64,000 nucleotides of DNA, taken from contig JAKCPI010009401.1 in assembly GCA_023213315.1 (NCBI GenBank), positions 18,648-82,647 on the forward strand, in the 5' to 3' direction. The stretch's first letter is position 1. Every line of letters begins with the position of its first letter. Both the position numbers and the translations under genes were made by a program. Below the pieces are notes generated by a model, which was not told where the DNA came from, did no database searches, and saw nothing but the letters and a program-made list of their open reading frames with translations. Source of the DNA: Euborellia annulipes. Lineage: Eukaryota > Arthropoda > Insecta > Dermaptera > Anisolabididae. Of this stretch, positions 21,647-32,562 are shown one piece after another.

Positions 21647-22627
21647 AACCCTATATAAAAATATATATACAAAATTACCAAATTTTCTTAGCCCTATACC
21701 ATCATCCAAAAAATAGTAAGATATGGAGGTGTTGTTTAGATATTTTTGGGTAGAAACCATAGAAGGATTACGTAAGTAGTTAGGCGGAGGGACACACATT
21801 GTTTATTTTTTGCTGGCACGGGGGGTGGGGGGGGGAGTGAGATTAGTCAGTTACTTATGCCGATATTTTTAATACAAATGTTCTTTAACAGAAAAAATAT
21901 GAAATGCTTACTCGGATATAGACAGGGGGTAATGATTTATTTATTATTGCTGACAAAAATTGCTTAACTAATACCTAAATGGTTCCATATTTCAAGGTTT
22001 ATATAACATTTTTTTGTTTTTTCGCCATCTGAGGAAATATAAACTTTGAAACGATAACCTACTATTAATTATTTTTAAATTCAGTCACATTTAACAATTT
22101 TTTTTAAAACAATTGTATTTTATTATTGTATTTCGAAAGATTTGGACCAGAGGAAGATGAAAAAATCTTAAAAAATATTTACAGGGCATTTTTACTGCTT
22201 CCTGCGGACGCGGGATTCAGTTTTTTTAATACATCACCTTTGTGATTTGTCAAGTTTCATCTTCACGGCTGAATGATTCCAAGGAAATTAAAAAACTACG
22301 CACACATATAATCAGAATTAATTTATTAATTTTTAACAAAATTAAATTATTAGATCTATTTTATGAGCAATAAAAATTAAATTTTTAACATATAATTAAA
22401 TCTTGAATATTCAAATATGTAAATAAATATATACATTAATAATGTTGAATTTGAATTAGACTGATCAAATTTAAAGTTCTATGGTAAATTAATTTAATAC
22501 TAAACACCAATTATAATAATGACCAAAGCTAATTATTAGCTAATCAAATATTAAGGCTACTTGATTATAACTAGCAATTTTTTATTCAAATTATAATGGC
22601 TACCAATTAATTTTAATAAATAAGGAA

Positions 22628-22660
22628 GGGGTCTAAATGACCTCAGATGACGAAAAAGAA
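22628..22660 (+). mobile_element. SINE 3' tail fragment
   Basis: GGGTCTAAATGACCTCAGAT + GACGAAAAAG matches the shared SINE tail and the fragment at 13225. Confidence 0.45.
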
Positions 22661-22759
22661 AAAAAAACAACTGACTATTGGTAAAGTTTAATTTGCTCTT
22701 GAAGTAAACGACAATTCATAGGTTCGTTTTTAGTTCAAAAAATAACTTGATAAGGGAAT

Positions 22760-22900
22760 ATCATCATTACTATGAATATAAAGCGCTAGCCATTCACTTC
22801 CGGTGTATGTAACTTGTATACCACTCTTTCGCTGATTGGCCAGAGCCAGAGGAAGCGGAGCAAGAAAGGGAAATTTAAAACTTTAAAATTTTGCAATTGT
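22760..22900 (-). promoter_or_regulatory. Promoter-like repeat with CCAAT motif, copy 2
   Basis: The reverse complement aligns with 10825-10970: TTTTAAAGTTTTAAATTTC, CTGGCCAATCAGCG, GGCTAGCGCTTTATA, TAGTAATGA. Substitutions are spread between these blocks, so the blocks look better conserved than the rest. The TATA-like element is changed to TTTATATTCA. Confidence 0.35.
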
Positions 22901-23399
22901 TACATCTTTACATCTTTTCCTGTCTCTAGTTAGCTCCTTCTGCGTTTATTTCCAGCTAATGAACTGTCAATGTCTAGTTCCACCCGGCTCCTTTTAACTA
23001 ATTTCTTCTTTACTGGGGAGGAACCCTCTCAACACGGGCGCAACCTACACTTTCGAGAGGATTAACAAATCAAATTAAAGTATTTTTGGAAAATATTTAT
23101 AAAAATTGTTATTAAATCTTCCTACACAGAAGTGGTTTAAATAAATTCTTTTTCTCTTTTCTTTATTATCTTTATCTTTTTTTGAACGAAAATAATTTTT
23201 TTCTCATACAAAAGATTTTTGTTTTCATTATTTAAGCTTAAGACAATTAAAATCATTTTTTTATTTGAAATCTTTTTAAAAGAAAACCTTTTTAATATTG
23301 AAACAATACTGGGGGGCATATACCAGATACATAAAAATGATATTTTTTTTTTTTTTTTTCTTAAAGGCCAGCCCATGACAATTTCCTTAGCATTTTTTT

Positions 23400-23600
23400 A
23401 ATTCCCCTTTGCGGCTTCTGAAGCCATTTAGGGTTATAATTGTTTAATATGTCGTTGGGTACCGAGGTGCTTTCACACACAAAATTTATCCAACTTGATT
23501 TAGGATGCCTTCTCCTGAGGAAGGAAACGGTAACCCACCTCAGTATACTTCTTTGCAGAAACCACTACCTGTCAGTTCTGTTACTAAGGATTTAAATTTA
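23400..23600 (+). mobile_element. Possible RTE-type LINE or SINE tail fragment
   Basis: GGAAACGGTAACCCACCTCA + GTATACTTCTTTGCAGAAACC resembles, from memory, a block in RTE/BovB-derived elements (GGAAATGGCAACCCACTCCA-type). A GGCTTCTGAAGCC hairpin at 23412-23424 precedes it; a similar CTGGCTTCTGAAGTC occurs near 34386. An alignment to RTE consensus sequences is needed. Confidence 0.35.
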
Positions 23601-23764
23601 TTAGAAATATTCTTTATTGAAATTTTTTATGACTAATTAAAAAAACTAAGATAAGTAGAAAAAAATCTCTATTAGGAAAAGTTTATATTTTTTAAAAATC
23701 TAAAGAGAGAAAATTATTGTTTTTTATTATTAATAGTCGAATCTTAAAGTTAATTTGTAATAAA

Positions 23765-23812
23765 AGAAAATAGACACCCCTGAAATCCTGGCTACACCAC
23801 TGGGCTCGACCC
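23765..23812 (-). mobile_element. Single end of a CAGTGG-TAGCCAGG TIR element
   Basis: On the minus strand CCAGTGGTGTAGCCAGGATT followed by TCAGGGGTGTC is a typical MITE end. The opposite end is missing. Confidence 0.45.
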
Positions 23813-24109
23813 AAGAGACCCAGCAGCATCAATTCGCCCTCTGATCAATTAAAGACATCTCTAATTAACATAAAATCATGTATTTGCACCTTCTCTTCTT
23901 GAAGGGTCTCCGCCTCCACAGTCACCCCATAAATCTGCCACTGCTCATTGTCAAAGGGGTTTTTAATCCTAAATTTCAATAAAAACAAACCCTTTTTGAT
24001 GAGCATATTTTAAATTATCTCTGGTACAATAATGACGTTAAAAAATTGTTTACTTTGGTCGATTAATAAAACAAATGAATTAACAAGAGAGAGAAATTAT
24101 AACCCCAAG

Positions 24110-24270
24110 GGAGAGAGTGAAAGAGAGGAGGGCCTTTATATTTGGCGACGAATTAATTGCCCCTGACAAGGCATTGGGGCTCAGGTCAAAACATTCTCAA
24201 GAAATTAATTGCCAACATCTTGGAATTTACATTGTCATTACGTCATACGCAAAATTCATCTTTGTTTAAA
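24110..24270. promoter_or_regulatory. Single-copy-looking island with homeodomain and CRE-like cores
   Basis: GACGAATTAATTGCC and GAAATTAATTGCC occur about 60 bases apart, and ATTACGTCAT is an ATF/CREB-type site. No repeat match within the window. Regulatory function is inferred from motif clustering only. Confidence 0.25.
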
Positions 24271-24645
24271 TTGAGCGTGTTCTAAAAAATTAAATAATTA
24301 ATGAGCCGACGGCCAATCAACATAATCGTTTATTTTATTATTAAAAATAGACACCACCTTAATAGACAATTAAAAAACTCTTAAAATTCTTACAATTTTT
24401 TTTCTCTAATTTATTTTCCTAAAATATTTTCATCGACCAACTGTTATTTGAAATTATCATAAGGTTGAGTTCCTTGTACTCATTAATTTCAATGAATTTT
24501 TAAAATTCATTCAATCAATCAATGAAATTCAAATAACATTGGCAACACTGATTAATTAAAAGATCTCGTCATTATAATAATATGTAGCCTGAGTACTGTA
24601 AGTGTTTATTAAAAAGATATTAATGAAGATACTGTAACTAAATTT

Positions 24646-24909
24646 GAATAACTATCTAGTCTTGAATCTCTAATGAGGATCAGGTGCTGTAAGATAGGCA
24701 ACCCAAATGACCAGCCGAAGAGAAAATAAAAAACAAAATGACCGTCCCAAGAATAAATAACTCAAGCTCAGGTATTTAGAACAAAATTGAAAATTAATAA
24801 TTTATGACGATTATGCATTTGGATTTTTGAACCCAACATAAATGATCATTTGGGTTGCCTATCTTCCAGCATATGAACCTCATTAGAGATAAAGACTAGA
24901 TAATCATTC
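24646..24909. mobile_element. MITE with ~60 bp TIRs
   Basis: The left arm ATCTAGTCTTGAATCTCTAA, TGAGG and AAGATAGGCAACCCAAATGA is mirrored on the right (TCATTTGGGTTGCCTATCTT ... AGAGATAAAGACTAGAT). Partial copies with GGTTGCCTA or AAGATAGGCAACTCAAATAA occur near 15493 and 34294. No coding capacity. Confidence 0.8.
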
Positions 24910-26370
24910 TCAGTTTATGTAAAAATGAAGGAAAATTCGTTTCACCCTGAAAATTAAATAAATAATATATATAATGATTGGATTAAATTTTTAAACCGGT
25001 AAAATTAATTATTAATTATTAAAAATTGATAGTGGCAATCTAGAAAAGTAGAAAATATATTATTAATATTCAATGGCTTTTACTTTTATGAAAATTTTAT
25101 GCTTTTAAAGTGCAAAACTATACAGTAGAATTATGCTGGGATTAAAAGATGAATAAATAAATCCACACTGGTGATAGACTATAATAAAGCCAAAAATCCG
25201 GATCCAAATTTTAATTTTCAAACTAGAAAATAGAGATCACTAATTCTCAGGATTTATTATTCGACCTATAATGGAAATGTAACATCATAGACTATCAAAA
25301 TAATGAAAATATAAACCCCATTTGGTTGAATTCGGCTTTAAAATATATAAAGCTCTATTAGTCGGATCAGAGGACGCCATCACTATGCTCGAAATTAATA
25401 CCTGTATGTTAATCAAACTAATAGCTAAATGATAATTTAGGCTACACCAGATTACAAGATTCGGAGTCTAATTAGAAAGGTTTTTTTTTTTATAAATTTA
25501 AGAATTTATATTTACGGATAAAAGTCCTTTGTTATATTTTTATTTGCCATTTCGACTACTGAGGCATGGGGGACGTTCAACACGCTGATTCCTCGAGAAC
25601 CATCCACCCGAGATTTGTCTGTGCTTGTAATTTCTTAACTGCAGTGATTTAGGAGACTACTGCTCTAATTATTATTAAAAAAGAGCGATTTCATCCCCAT
25701 TCTCAAACTATTAAAAGATAGTCTTCAAAAATTTCATTAGAGCCTAATAAATTTATTAGAAAAAATTTTGATAATACTATTACTGTATATTATTAATAAT
25801 AAATAATGGTTGGGAAAATGAGACTTTTCTAAGATAAAAATTCATAAAAAACAAAACACAAATTTCTTCCTTTAAATTCTTGAATAAACAGCATCCAATG
25901 AAATGTAAAATTAAAAGAATTATTAATAAAAAAAAAAAATTAAATTAAGGAAAAGGTTTTCCTTTAAGGCAATTGAGATTGTTTAAGAAAAAAGAAATTA
26001 AAGAAATTGAAATTTAGACACACCTTTGTGCTTTATACAGTATATATATTTTTTTTTCATCGATACAAACAAGTAATCTTTTGTAAAGTAAATAATGCCA
26101 AAAGCAGAGATTAAAAAAATATAAATCCGGAACTCGTATAAATGCTTTCTTTATAAGATTAAAATATAAATATAATGAAGTTAATAATATAAAAGTAGAA
26201 AACTTGTATACAAAAATAAAATGAATACCAAATAAATAACTTCCTATTTCTCTATCCCCAGTAGACGGTTTCATCTGTTATTAAGTTAGATAATTGAGTA
26301 TTCAAAACAGAATAAAGAAAGGTTAGAGGCTATGATAAAAATAAATGGAGGAATTGAATGAGAAATATTG
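24910..26370. other. AT-rich spacer, no gene seen
   Basis: Very A/T-rich with scattered short frames of fewer than 90 codons and no domain. A small less A/T-rich patch near 25555-25640 (GCATGGGGGACGTTCAACAC) is unexplained. Confidence 0.4.
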
Positions 26371-26379
26371 AATATAAAA

Positions 26380-26607
26380 TGAGGCCTTCAGCGCCAGAAC
26401 GGCCTAACTCCACATTTGACTTTTTTGTTTTAAGCCTTAACACTATTCTCATAACTTATATTATAAAATACCGTAGAGTCCTAAGCAACCTTCTCGTTTT
26501 TATCGCTAGACATGTACTACTCTGAAATTCATGATTTAATAGATACCAAGGAATAAAACAAAAAAAGTGAATTGTGGGTTAGGCCTGTTCCGGCGCTGAA
26601 GGCCTCA
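26380..26607. mobile_element. MITE with ~45 bp TIRs (TGAGGCCTTCAGCGCC)
   Basis: TGAGGCCTTCAGCGCCAGAA on the left pairs with TTCCGGCGCTGAAGGCCTCA on the right; complementarity continues through GGCCTAAC, CCACA and CTTTTTT. Length 228 bp, A/T-rich centre, no coding frame. No clear target duplication. Confidence 0.8.
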
Positions 26608-26700
26608 AATGTATTTATAGTGTATTCTGATGCATAAATGAACATAAATTGGAATTAAAAAAATATTTGTAGCCGTATTTTGATATAAAAAATTATAGTT

Positions 26701-26963
26701 GAAGAAGTAAAACAAGAAAATGAAGTAAATGTAGTTTCTTTATTGAGATCAGCCCACGGCCTTGGTTTGGACCACCATCAGAGCTGCTTCGTTGTCGTTT
26801 CTCTTCATCTCACTGAAATAAGTGGATAATATACAGTGAGATGGAGAGAAACGGTATCGAGCAGCTCTGACGATGTTCCAAACCTAGGACCGAAAAGTTG
26901 TCTGCGGGCTGATCTCAAAAAGAAACTACATTGGCTACATTTTCTGCTTGTTTTTCTTTCTAC
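26701..26963. mobile_element. Fold-back element
   Basis: Arms share GAGATCAGCCC, GTTTGGA, TCAGAGCTGC, GTTTCTCT and CATCTCACTG in inverted order, meeting near 26825. Outer sequence AATGTAGTTTCTTT is also mirrored. It resembles the hammerhead-like fold-backs in architecture, but no CTGANGA core is present. Confidence 0.7.
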
Positions 26964-26969
26964 AACATC

Positions 26970-27550
26970 TATCTACTCTACAGCCATACATCCCCCTGTT
27001 ACAAAAAATTATAGCTACTATATTCAGAAAAATTTTGAAGCTGCATGGAAGTGCCAATAATGTACGGGGTCTAAATATGAAAAATATGATAGCAATTAAT
27101 CTCCTCAAGTTTAGGCTACGTCCTTGTAAAAAGAGAATTCAGAATGAAACATGAATAGTGAGCATGAAAAACAAAATAAGAAGGGAGCTGACTGAGAGTA
27201 TCCCTAAAAATTAAAAATAAAATTTGGAAAAAAGTGAACGAAAAAAATTAATGTAAAGAGAGCTCGATTTGCAGGAATGAAATTTTGAAATGATTATATA
27301 ATAAATCCTTCTATAGAGCAGTGACGTATTGCAGTGCTCAGATTTATTCTTAAAAAAGACATGGCGCCAAAAAGAAACCAGGTCAATATTCTTTAAAATA
27401 AAATGTTATGTTACAAATTAAAATACTGACCTCTGTGTATTCGAATGATATTGCAATAATAATTTATTTAAATGATTTAAAAGTATTTTTTTTTAAATAG
27501 AAAGCTCGCCCATAGGCCTTGTTTAATCTTTATGAGTCTTCCAAATTCTC
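26970..27550. other. Spacer, no gene seen
   Basis: A/T-rich DNA with short overlapping frames that lack recognisable domains. No repeat recognised. Confidence 0.35.
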
Positions 27551-27559
27551 CTAACAGAA

Positions 27560-27860
27560 CAACTCAACCATGTGTGTTCGTCTGTCCGTCTGTCCATTCC
27601 GCCGTCTGTTTCCTTTCACTTGGCATTGTTCAATCTCTGTTTGTTTTTTAATTCGCAAAATTCAAACAGGCTTGTCGTTGCAATTAGTTGGCCAATTAGA
27701 CTTGGCATTGTATTGTGCATGAGGCGGCAACTAAAAAAGACGGCCATTTTGCAACGGCCACCGATGATGATTGATTGATTGATTGCCTGCCCCCCCCCCT
27801 CCCCCTCTCGCATTTGATGGATCAGCATTGCTCAGCATCAACCGGTCCCTCGAATCACAT
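27560..27860. promoter_or_regulatory. Single-copy-looking island with PBX-HOX-like and homeodomain motifs
   Basis: Contains GCAATTAGTTGGCCAATTAG, TGATTGATTGATTG (exact PBX-HOX core TGATTGAT) at 27767-27780, a mirrored TTGCAACGGCC, and a C run with CTCCCCCTC. It looks unlike the repeats around it. A candidate developmental enhancer by motif content only. Confidence 0.25.
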
Positions 27861-29083
27861 TTTATCATCATTTAATAATTATTATAATATATATAAGGTG
27901 CAAATTAAATTAAGAATGCCTCATGAATAATCGGTGAATCAATGAAGAGATTATAATAAAATTCAAAAAAACCCGATTAGCTTTTTAATTTGCATAATCA
28001 CCTAATATGATTATGAAAAAGATGAAAAAAGTACCTACTTTAAATAGCAACAAATTCCTTCGAGTTGAGAAATCACCTTACCTGAAACAAGAGAAAAAAA
28101 TTTTTTATTCAAATTAAATTTATTTATATTTTTTAGTTATTTATTTAATAATTAAGTACATTACACTTCGAATTTAACCATTTTTTAAAAATTATTATAA
28201 TAAACTTATTATCTAAAACGTGTCTTTATTATTATAGCTATTTAAAAATTAAAAGATGCGGAGGCGCAAAAAAAAATTTGTTTTGTGGAAGCGTCAATTC
28301 GGAAATTTTTTATTTTTTCTGAGAGTTCTTTTCGGATCATAACACCTTCAAGTGAATAAATTTCAAAGATTATAAAATATTTTTATTTGAGAAAATGAAC
28401 AAACGAAGAGCGAAAATATTAATCGAAACAAATAACATTTTTTTCATTTTGAAATTCGAATGAACTTGTTAAAAAGTTGTAAATAAATAAAAAAAGAGAG
28501 TGAAGTTGTTTATACTCGTGTATGCAATTGAATTTATTCTTTGATCAAGAAACACTTTTCTTTCTAAAAATTAATGGCTTGTTCAGTATGCATTCCGTCT
28601 TATTTAAAAACTGGCAGCCATTTATTATTCAAAAGCACGGCTTTTAAACATTTATGTAAACGATTCTCAGGCGACTCGGGGCCTCAATTTGAATGTCAAT
28701 ACTTGTTTATAATGAAAAGCCATCAAGAAGACTGATTGGTAAATAAACGAGGTTTTTTTTAGAAACAGAAAATTATCGAAATTATAAAAAGAAAATTAAC
28801 TCTTATTAATAATCGAACTATTATACATGTACTTGCAGCGGCATAACCAGCCTTTGAGGGCGGCGGTGGGGGGGGAGCTCAACTAGAGGGTCGTTTTTCG
28901 TTACATTTTTTTTAGTAGGCCATAAGAATCTCATTCTACTTTTCGAAATGAAAATTTTCTCCGGATTTGTGATATACAATGAATTTATTATGAAATTATA
29001 TTATTGGAAAAAAAAAATTAATGGAATAATTCAATAATAATATTTTGTACCATCTATGTTAAAATCAAATTTAAAATACTTAT

Positions 29084-29300
29084 TGTAACATCAGGCTTTT
29101 TATGTAAACACTTGCTTTGATGATTGCGTCTAACTTCACGGGAATGATTATAGATGGCGCTGACGTCGTTGTCTATAAAATGCACGTAACTCTCCCTTAG
29201 AGGTTAGTTCACTAGAGTCGGAGTAAGTGCACAGTATTTGAAAGCAACTGCAGAATAAGCTTCTGCATTAAATTTTATAAATACTGTATAACTTCGTTGA
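29084..29300 (+). mobile_element. TATA-containing repeat head, copy 1
   Basis: Matches 31926-32172: TATTGTAACAT, CTTTTTATGTAAACA, GTCTAACTTCA, AGATGGCGCTGACGTCGTT, TATAAAATGCACGTAAC and AGAGGTTAGTTCACT. TATAAAA is followed about 30 bases later by TTAGTTCA, a plausible start-site spacing. The 3' part carries CTGCAGAATAAG then decays before GAAAC. Promoter plus terminal structured block suggests a retroelement end, possibly Penelope-like. Confidence 0.55.
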
Positions 29301-29639
29301 GAATTATCACTTATTATATTTTTATTACACTATTGTCTTAAAAAAATTTAGAGGTGAGGAGAGGGGCTATAAAAGAACTTCGCAGCAGGCGCTTACTACC
29401 CTAGCGCCAGCACCCCTTAAGTGCTCACTAAACTATTATTTTAAAAGATCAAGTAGAAAGGTTAATAAACTCGCTAAAAAATAATAGAGACTTTTGTATA
29501 CAAAAAATCAAGTGTAAAGTTATAAGCTAATAAGATATATAAAATTCATTCCTACACATAAACACAGCACATACACTCTTGTAATTTTCAAATAAAAATG
29601 ATTTATATAAATGAGATTTTGATTTCAAATTAGAGCTAC

Positions 29640-29800
29640 CTTTTTTTTAGTCGGTTTTTATTCAGCTTCAGCTCGTTTATAATTTAATCGTGATGGAAAG
29701 CAAAGCTAATTAGCCATTAGCAGCCACGCGCCCCGAAATACCTATTCGAAATTGAATTTATCGTTTGCGAGTGGGATGGAAGCAATCGTTAAAGGAAATT
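29640..29800. promoter_or_regulatory. Single-copy-looking island with homeodomain cores
   Basis: AAAGCTAATTAGCCATTAGC and AATTTAATCGTGATGG fall in a patch with more balanced composition. No repeat match. Function is inference. Confidence 0.2.
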
Positions 29801-30162
29801 ATACTCAGGTGTAATAAAATCAGCTCAAGCTGGACACTCAGACGCGAATAAACAGACACTTGTAAAAAGAGCTGATCATTTCTTTTTTTTTTCAATACTA
29901 AAAGGAAAATACAGATAAAGGGGTTAATATTGATATATTTAAAAGAGAAGAATAATAAGAAAAGAATGTAGATCATATTAAAAGTTCAGAGATAAAGGAT
30001 TTTGGACTTGACAGCTTTATAATCTGGTTATGTTTTCTTGAATGGCAATCCTGACAATGTATGAAGATTTAACTCCTCTACAAAAAAAAAAAAAAAAAAT
30101 TTCAAAATATATAGGCTAGGACTTTATTTTTCCAAAGGACACTCTTAAATAAATAAATAAAT

Positions 30163-30388
30163 CCCCCCACCCCGTGGCCGAGACGGCTAAAGTTGTTGAT
30201 AAATGTCAATAATGATAGTCTGGAGGCCAAAAGCGCGCGCGCGGGTTCGGATCCCAGGCAGTCCGATGAATTTATAAATAAAAAATAAAATAAATATGCC
30301 TGAACCCCCTAATATATATTTATCGTTTCTAAATACTGTGTAGTCTATATGGCCTAAGATGCCGAAAAGATTAAAATAAATAAATATT
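30163..30388 (+). mobile_element. tRNA-derived SINE, class-II-like head (type 4)
   Basis: A box GTGGCCGAGACGGCTAAAG (30174-30192) resembles tRNA-Leu/Ser heads. GACA-type body GATAAATGTCAATAATGATAG and B box GGGTTCGGATCCC (30243-30255) follow, then CCAGGCAGTCCGATGAA and the shared tail TATGGCCTAAGATGCCGAAA. Relatives are 36528 and 61798 (minus). A 98-codon minus-strand frame over it is a shadow. Confidence 0.8.
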
Positions 30389-30447
30389 TGGAGGTTAGAA
30401 TAATTTTGTTTTCGGTTTAACTGTGGTTTATTTGTAAAAGTAGCAAC

Positions 30448-30479
30448 GTTTCGACCACTCATTTTGTTGCTTTCTTCAG
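30448..30479 (-). ncRNA. Hammerhead-ribozyme-like motif, left arm
   Basis: On the minus strand CTGAAGA ... GTCGAAAC with GTTGC following. The core is intact, but helix II (AGCAAC/GAGTGGT) pairs weakly. Confidence 0.25.
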
Positions 30480-30515
30480 ACACAATTCACCTTTCTAATC
30501 TTAACTGAATTGTAC

Positions 30516-30547
30516 CTGAAGAAGGCTACAGAATGAGTGGTCGAAAC
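30516..30547 (+). ncRNA. Hammerhead-ribozyme-like motif, right arm
   Basis: CTGAAGA (30516-30522), helix II GGCTAC/GAGTGGTC with G-U pairs and mismatches, GAAAC (30543-30547), then GTTGTT, giving a possible GUU cleavage triplet. TTGTA before and TACAA after could form part of helix I. Confidence 0.3.
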
Positions 30548-30604
30548 GTTGTTACTTTTACAAATAAACCACAGTTAAAACGAAAACAAAATTCTTTTAT
30601 TAAA

Positions 30605-31920
30605 AATGAATAAATAAATACATTTATTAACGACCCCCTTAAAGGCACCTGTCCTCGGTGGCTAAGTCCAAACAAACACAATACAATAACAAATTAAATA
30701 CTATAACAACAAAAAAATAAAAAATATTTAAAAATAATTTAAAATTTATTATATAGCCAAATTCCTTTTGTTACAGAGTCAATTATATAAAGTAGGATAT
30801 TAGAGTTATTTAAATTTATGCATTACCCATTCAAATAACGAAAACAAAAAATATTTTTCTTCAGTATCTTTTTTCTATCCTTCAAATGTAGATACAAATT
30901 TTAACCGTATTTGTTTTCATAAATAAATCGCTTTAAGGCCACCCCCATTTTTTTTTTTTTTTTCCTTGAATGTCTTAATAGAAAGCAAAACTTCTCCACG
31001 CCCTTTTATTGTTAATTAATGACATTAATAATTTAAAAACTTTTTAATCTCATCACATAAAATGTTTCTTTTTTTTCTATTTTATTATATTCACTTGTTC
31101 TTTCATTTGAGCCAAGAAGTTTGGAAAATATATAATGAATGTATTCAGGAAGGAAGAAAGAGAGAGACCCCTACCCCTTCGTTCTGACAGAAAGTTTGCA
31201 AGTCTCTCTGGCCTATATACAGAGAGACAGAAAGATAGACAGATCATAATCATTTTTTTCTGCTAAAGAGAAGGGATAAAAAAATAAATTGTGAAGAATA
31301 GAGAAAGAAAGAAGGAAAGAAAGACATTATAAAACTTTCAATCGAATTAATTATAAATTCAATCTCTTTAAAGAAATTTTATTAACACCATATTTATTTG
31401 ATAAAGTTATGGTAAATTATTTTTATTTTTTTTTCTTCCGAGTTTATTTATAAATTCAAACATTTTTTACTTTTTTACTTCCTTCCCCTTTTTATTTATT
31501 ACAAATTGTACTAATAAATATTTTTCCTGAGCGCGGACATAATTAAAGGGGTGGTGTATTGGTCAAAATAGAGTTGTTGTAAATGTTTGTTCAAAAACGC
31601 TTCTTTCATCAGAAATCTGCCATAGGTAAATAAATAATTTATATCTATGGATTACATGATTGTGTTGAAATTTTGTACAAAAAACTAGGACTTTGTATTA
31701 TTGAGTTCCGTATAAAATTTAAACACAATTGGTCAAGATATAAATAATTTAGTGAAAATAAAGGAGAATATGGTGAAAGATGCATTTCCGTCATAGTCCC
31801 ATAGTAAATGTGTTTATTAAAGCTTTTGTGGTGTGTATTATTATTAATATGGGAGTTTTTAATTATAGATCTGCCCTCGGGCTTGGGTTGGATACCAAGT
31901 TTTTTTAATTTGATTTTTTT
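30605..31920. other. Spacer, no gene seen
   Basis: AT-rich; purine runs near 31140-31330 and a segment at 31540-31830 with the diffuse style of ancient repeats. A SINE-like end (GACCCCCTTAAAGGCACC, near 30632) lacks a head. Confidence 0.35.
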
Positions 31921-31925
31921 TTTTA

Positions 31926-32172
31926 CTTATTGTAACATTATGCTTTTTATGTAAACATTTGCTTTGATGACTGTGTCTAACTTCATGGGAATGAGTATAG
32001 ATGGTGCTGAAGTGAGTGTCTAACTTCATAAGAATGACTGTAGATGGCGCTGACGTCGTTATGTATAAAATGCACGTAACGGCCCTTTAGAGGTTAGTTC
32101 ACTTGAGTCGGAGCGTACAGTACTTGAAAACAACTGCAGAATAAGTAGTTGAAACGTTGTACAGTATTTTTT
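31926..32172 (+). mobile_element. TATA-containing repeat head, copy 2
   Basis: Same order of blocks as copy 1, with an internal duplication of about 50 bp (GTCTAACTTCA...AGATGG occurs twice, 31975-32015 and 32017-32050). TATAAAATGCACGTAACGG lies at 32063-32081. It ends CAACTGCAGAATAAGTAGTT + GAAACGTTGTACAGTA, the same terminal block as the fold-back arms with a degenerate core. Confidence 0.6.
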
Positions 32173-32196
32173 AATAACAGTCCTAGAGTAACTTTT

Positions 32197-32413
32197 GAGG
32201 AGGCAATGGCTAAGCCGGCTAAGCTTAGGATTATGGAGTCCGAAGTCTCAACACGACTCGGGTTCGGATCCAGCTTGCCGCAAATAATTCAACCATCCTG
32301 CCGAAGTCTCCTCTTAGGGTAGGTAGGGGGATAGCCCCACCGTGGTATCACAAAGGGCCTAATTGGCCTAAGTGTGTTCCCTCTCTGGGAACGGCCACTT
32401 CAACCTAACCTAA
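32197..32413 (+). mobile_element. SINE with 15 bp target duplication and CCTAA tail
   Basis: The tRNA-like head has GGCAATGGCTAAGCCGGCTA and a B box GGGTTCGGATCC (32259-32270). The body differs from the other SINEs (TAGGTAGGGGGATAGCCCC, TCTGGGAACGGCCACTTC). The tail is AACCTAACCTAA. CCTAGAGTAACTTTT occurs at 32182-32196 and again at 32414-32428: a perfect 15 bp target duplication, which fixes the boundaries and indicates fairly recent L1-style insertion. The tail matches the arthropod (TTAGG)n telomere unit. Confidence 0.9.
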
Positions 32414-32501
32414 CCTAGAGTAACTTTTTGTCCAATATAATTATATCTAAATTACATTAAGAAAAAGTCAACCAAAATATAAAATTCAAGTAGAATCAAC
32501 A

Positions 32502-32562
32502 TTACTTTCTCTTATCTATATATGTATATATTGATATATATAGAGTGAGAGAGAAAGTATTG
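32502..32562 (+). repeat. PAL-family 5' end palindrome, solo
   Basis: TTACTTTCTCTTATCTATA ... TATAGAGTGAGAGAGAAAGTA, then the sequence diverges after TATTGAATT. Only the 5' hairpin is retained. Confidence 0.6.

Larger units (their letters stand above)
30398..30604. mobile_element. Fold-back element with two intact hammerhead-like cores
   Basis: Arms: TTTTGTTTTCGGTTTAACTG, TGGTTTATTTGTAAAAGTA and CAACGTTTCGACCACTCAT are mirrored on the right, with a very short centre. Each arm contains CTGAAGA-hairpin-GAAACGTTG facing outward. The sequence is closely related to 12043-12412 and 58790-59095. Confidence 0.8.

Noticed and set aside
30187..30483. 98-codon minus-strand frame with a GIRTRARAFGL segment
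   Set aside because: That segment is the familiar antisense translation of a tRNA B box; the frame is a shadow of the SINE at 30163 and the adjacent fold-back.
32401..32417. Telomere or interstitial telomeric repeat
   Set aside because: Only about three CCTAA units, located exactly at the SINE tail before its target duplication.
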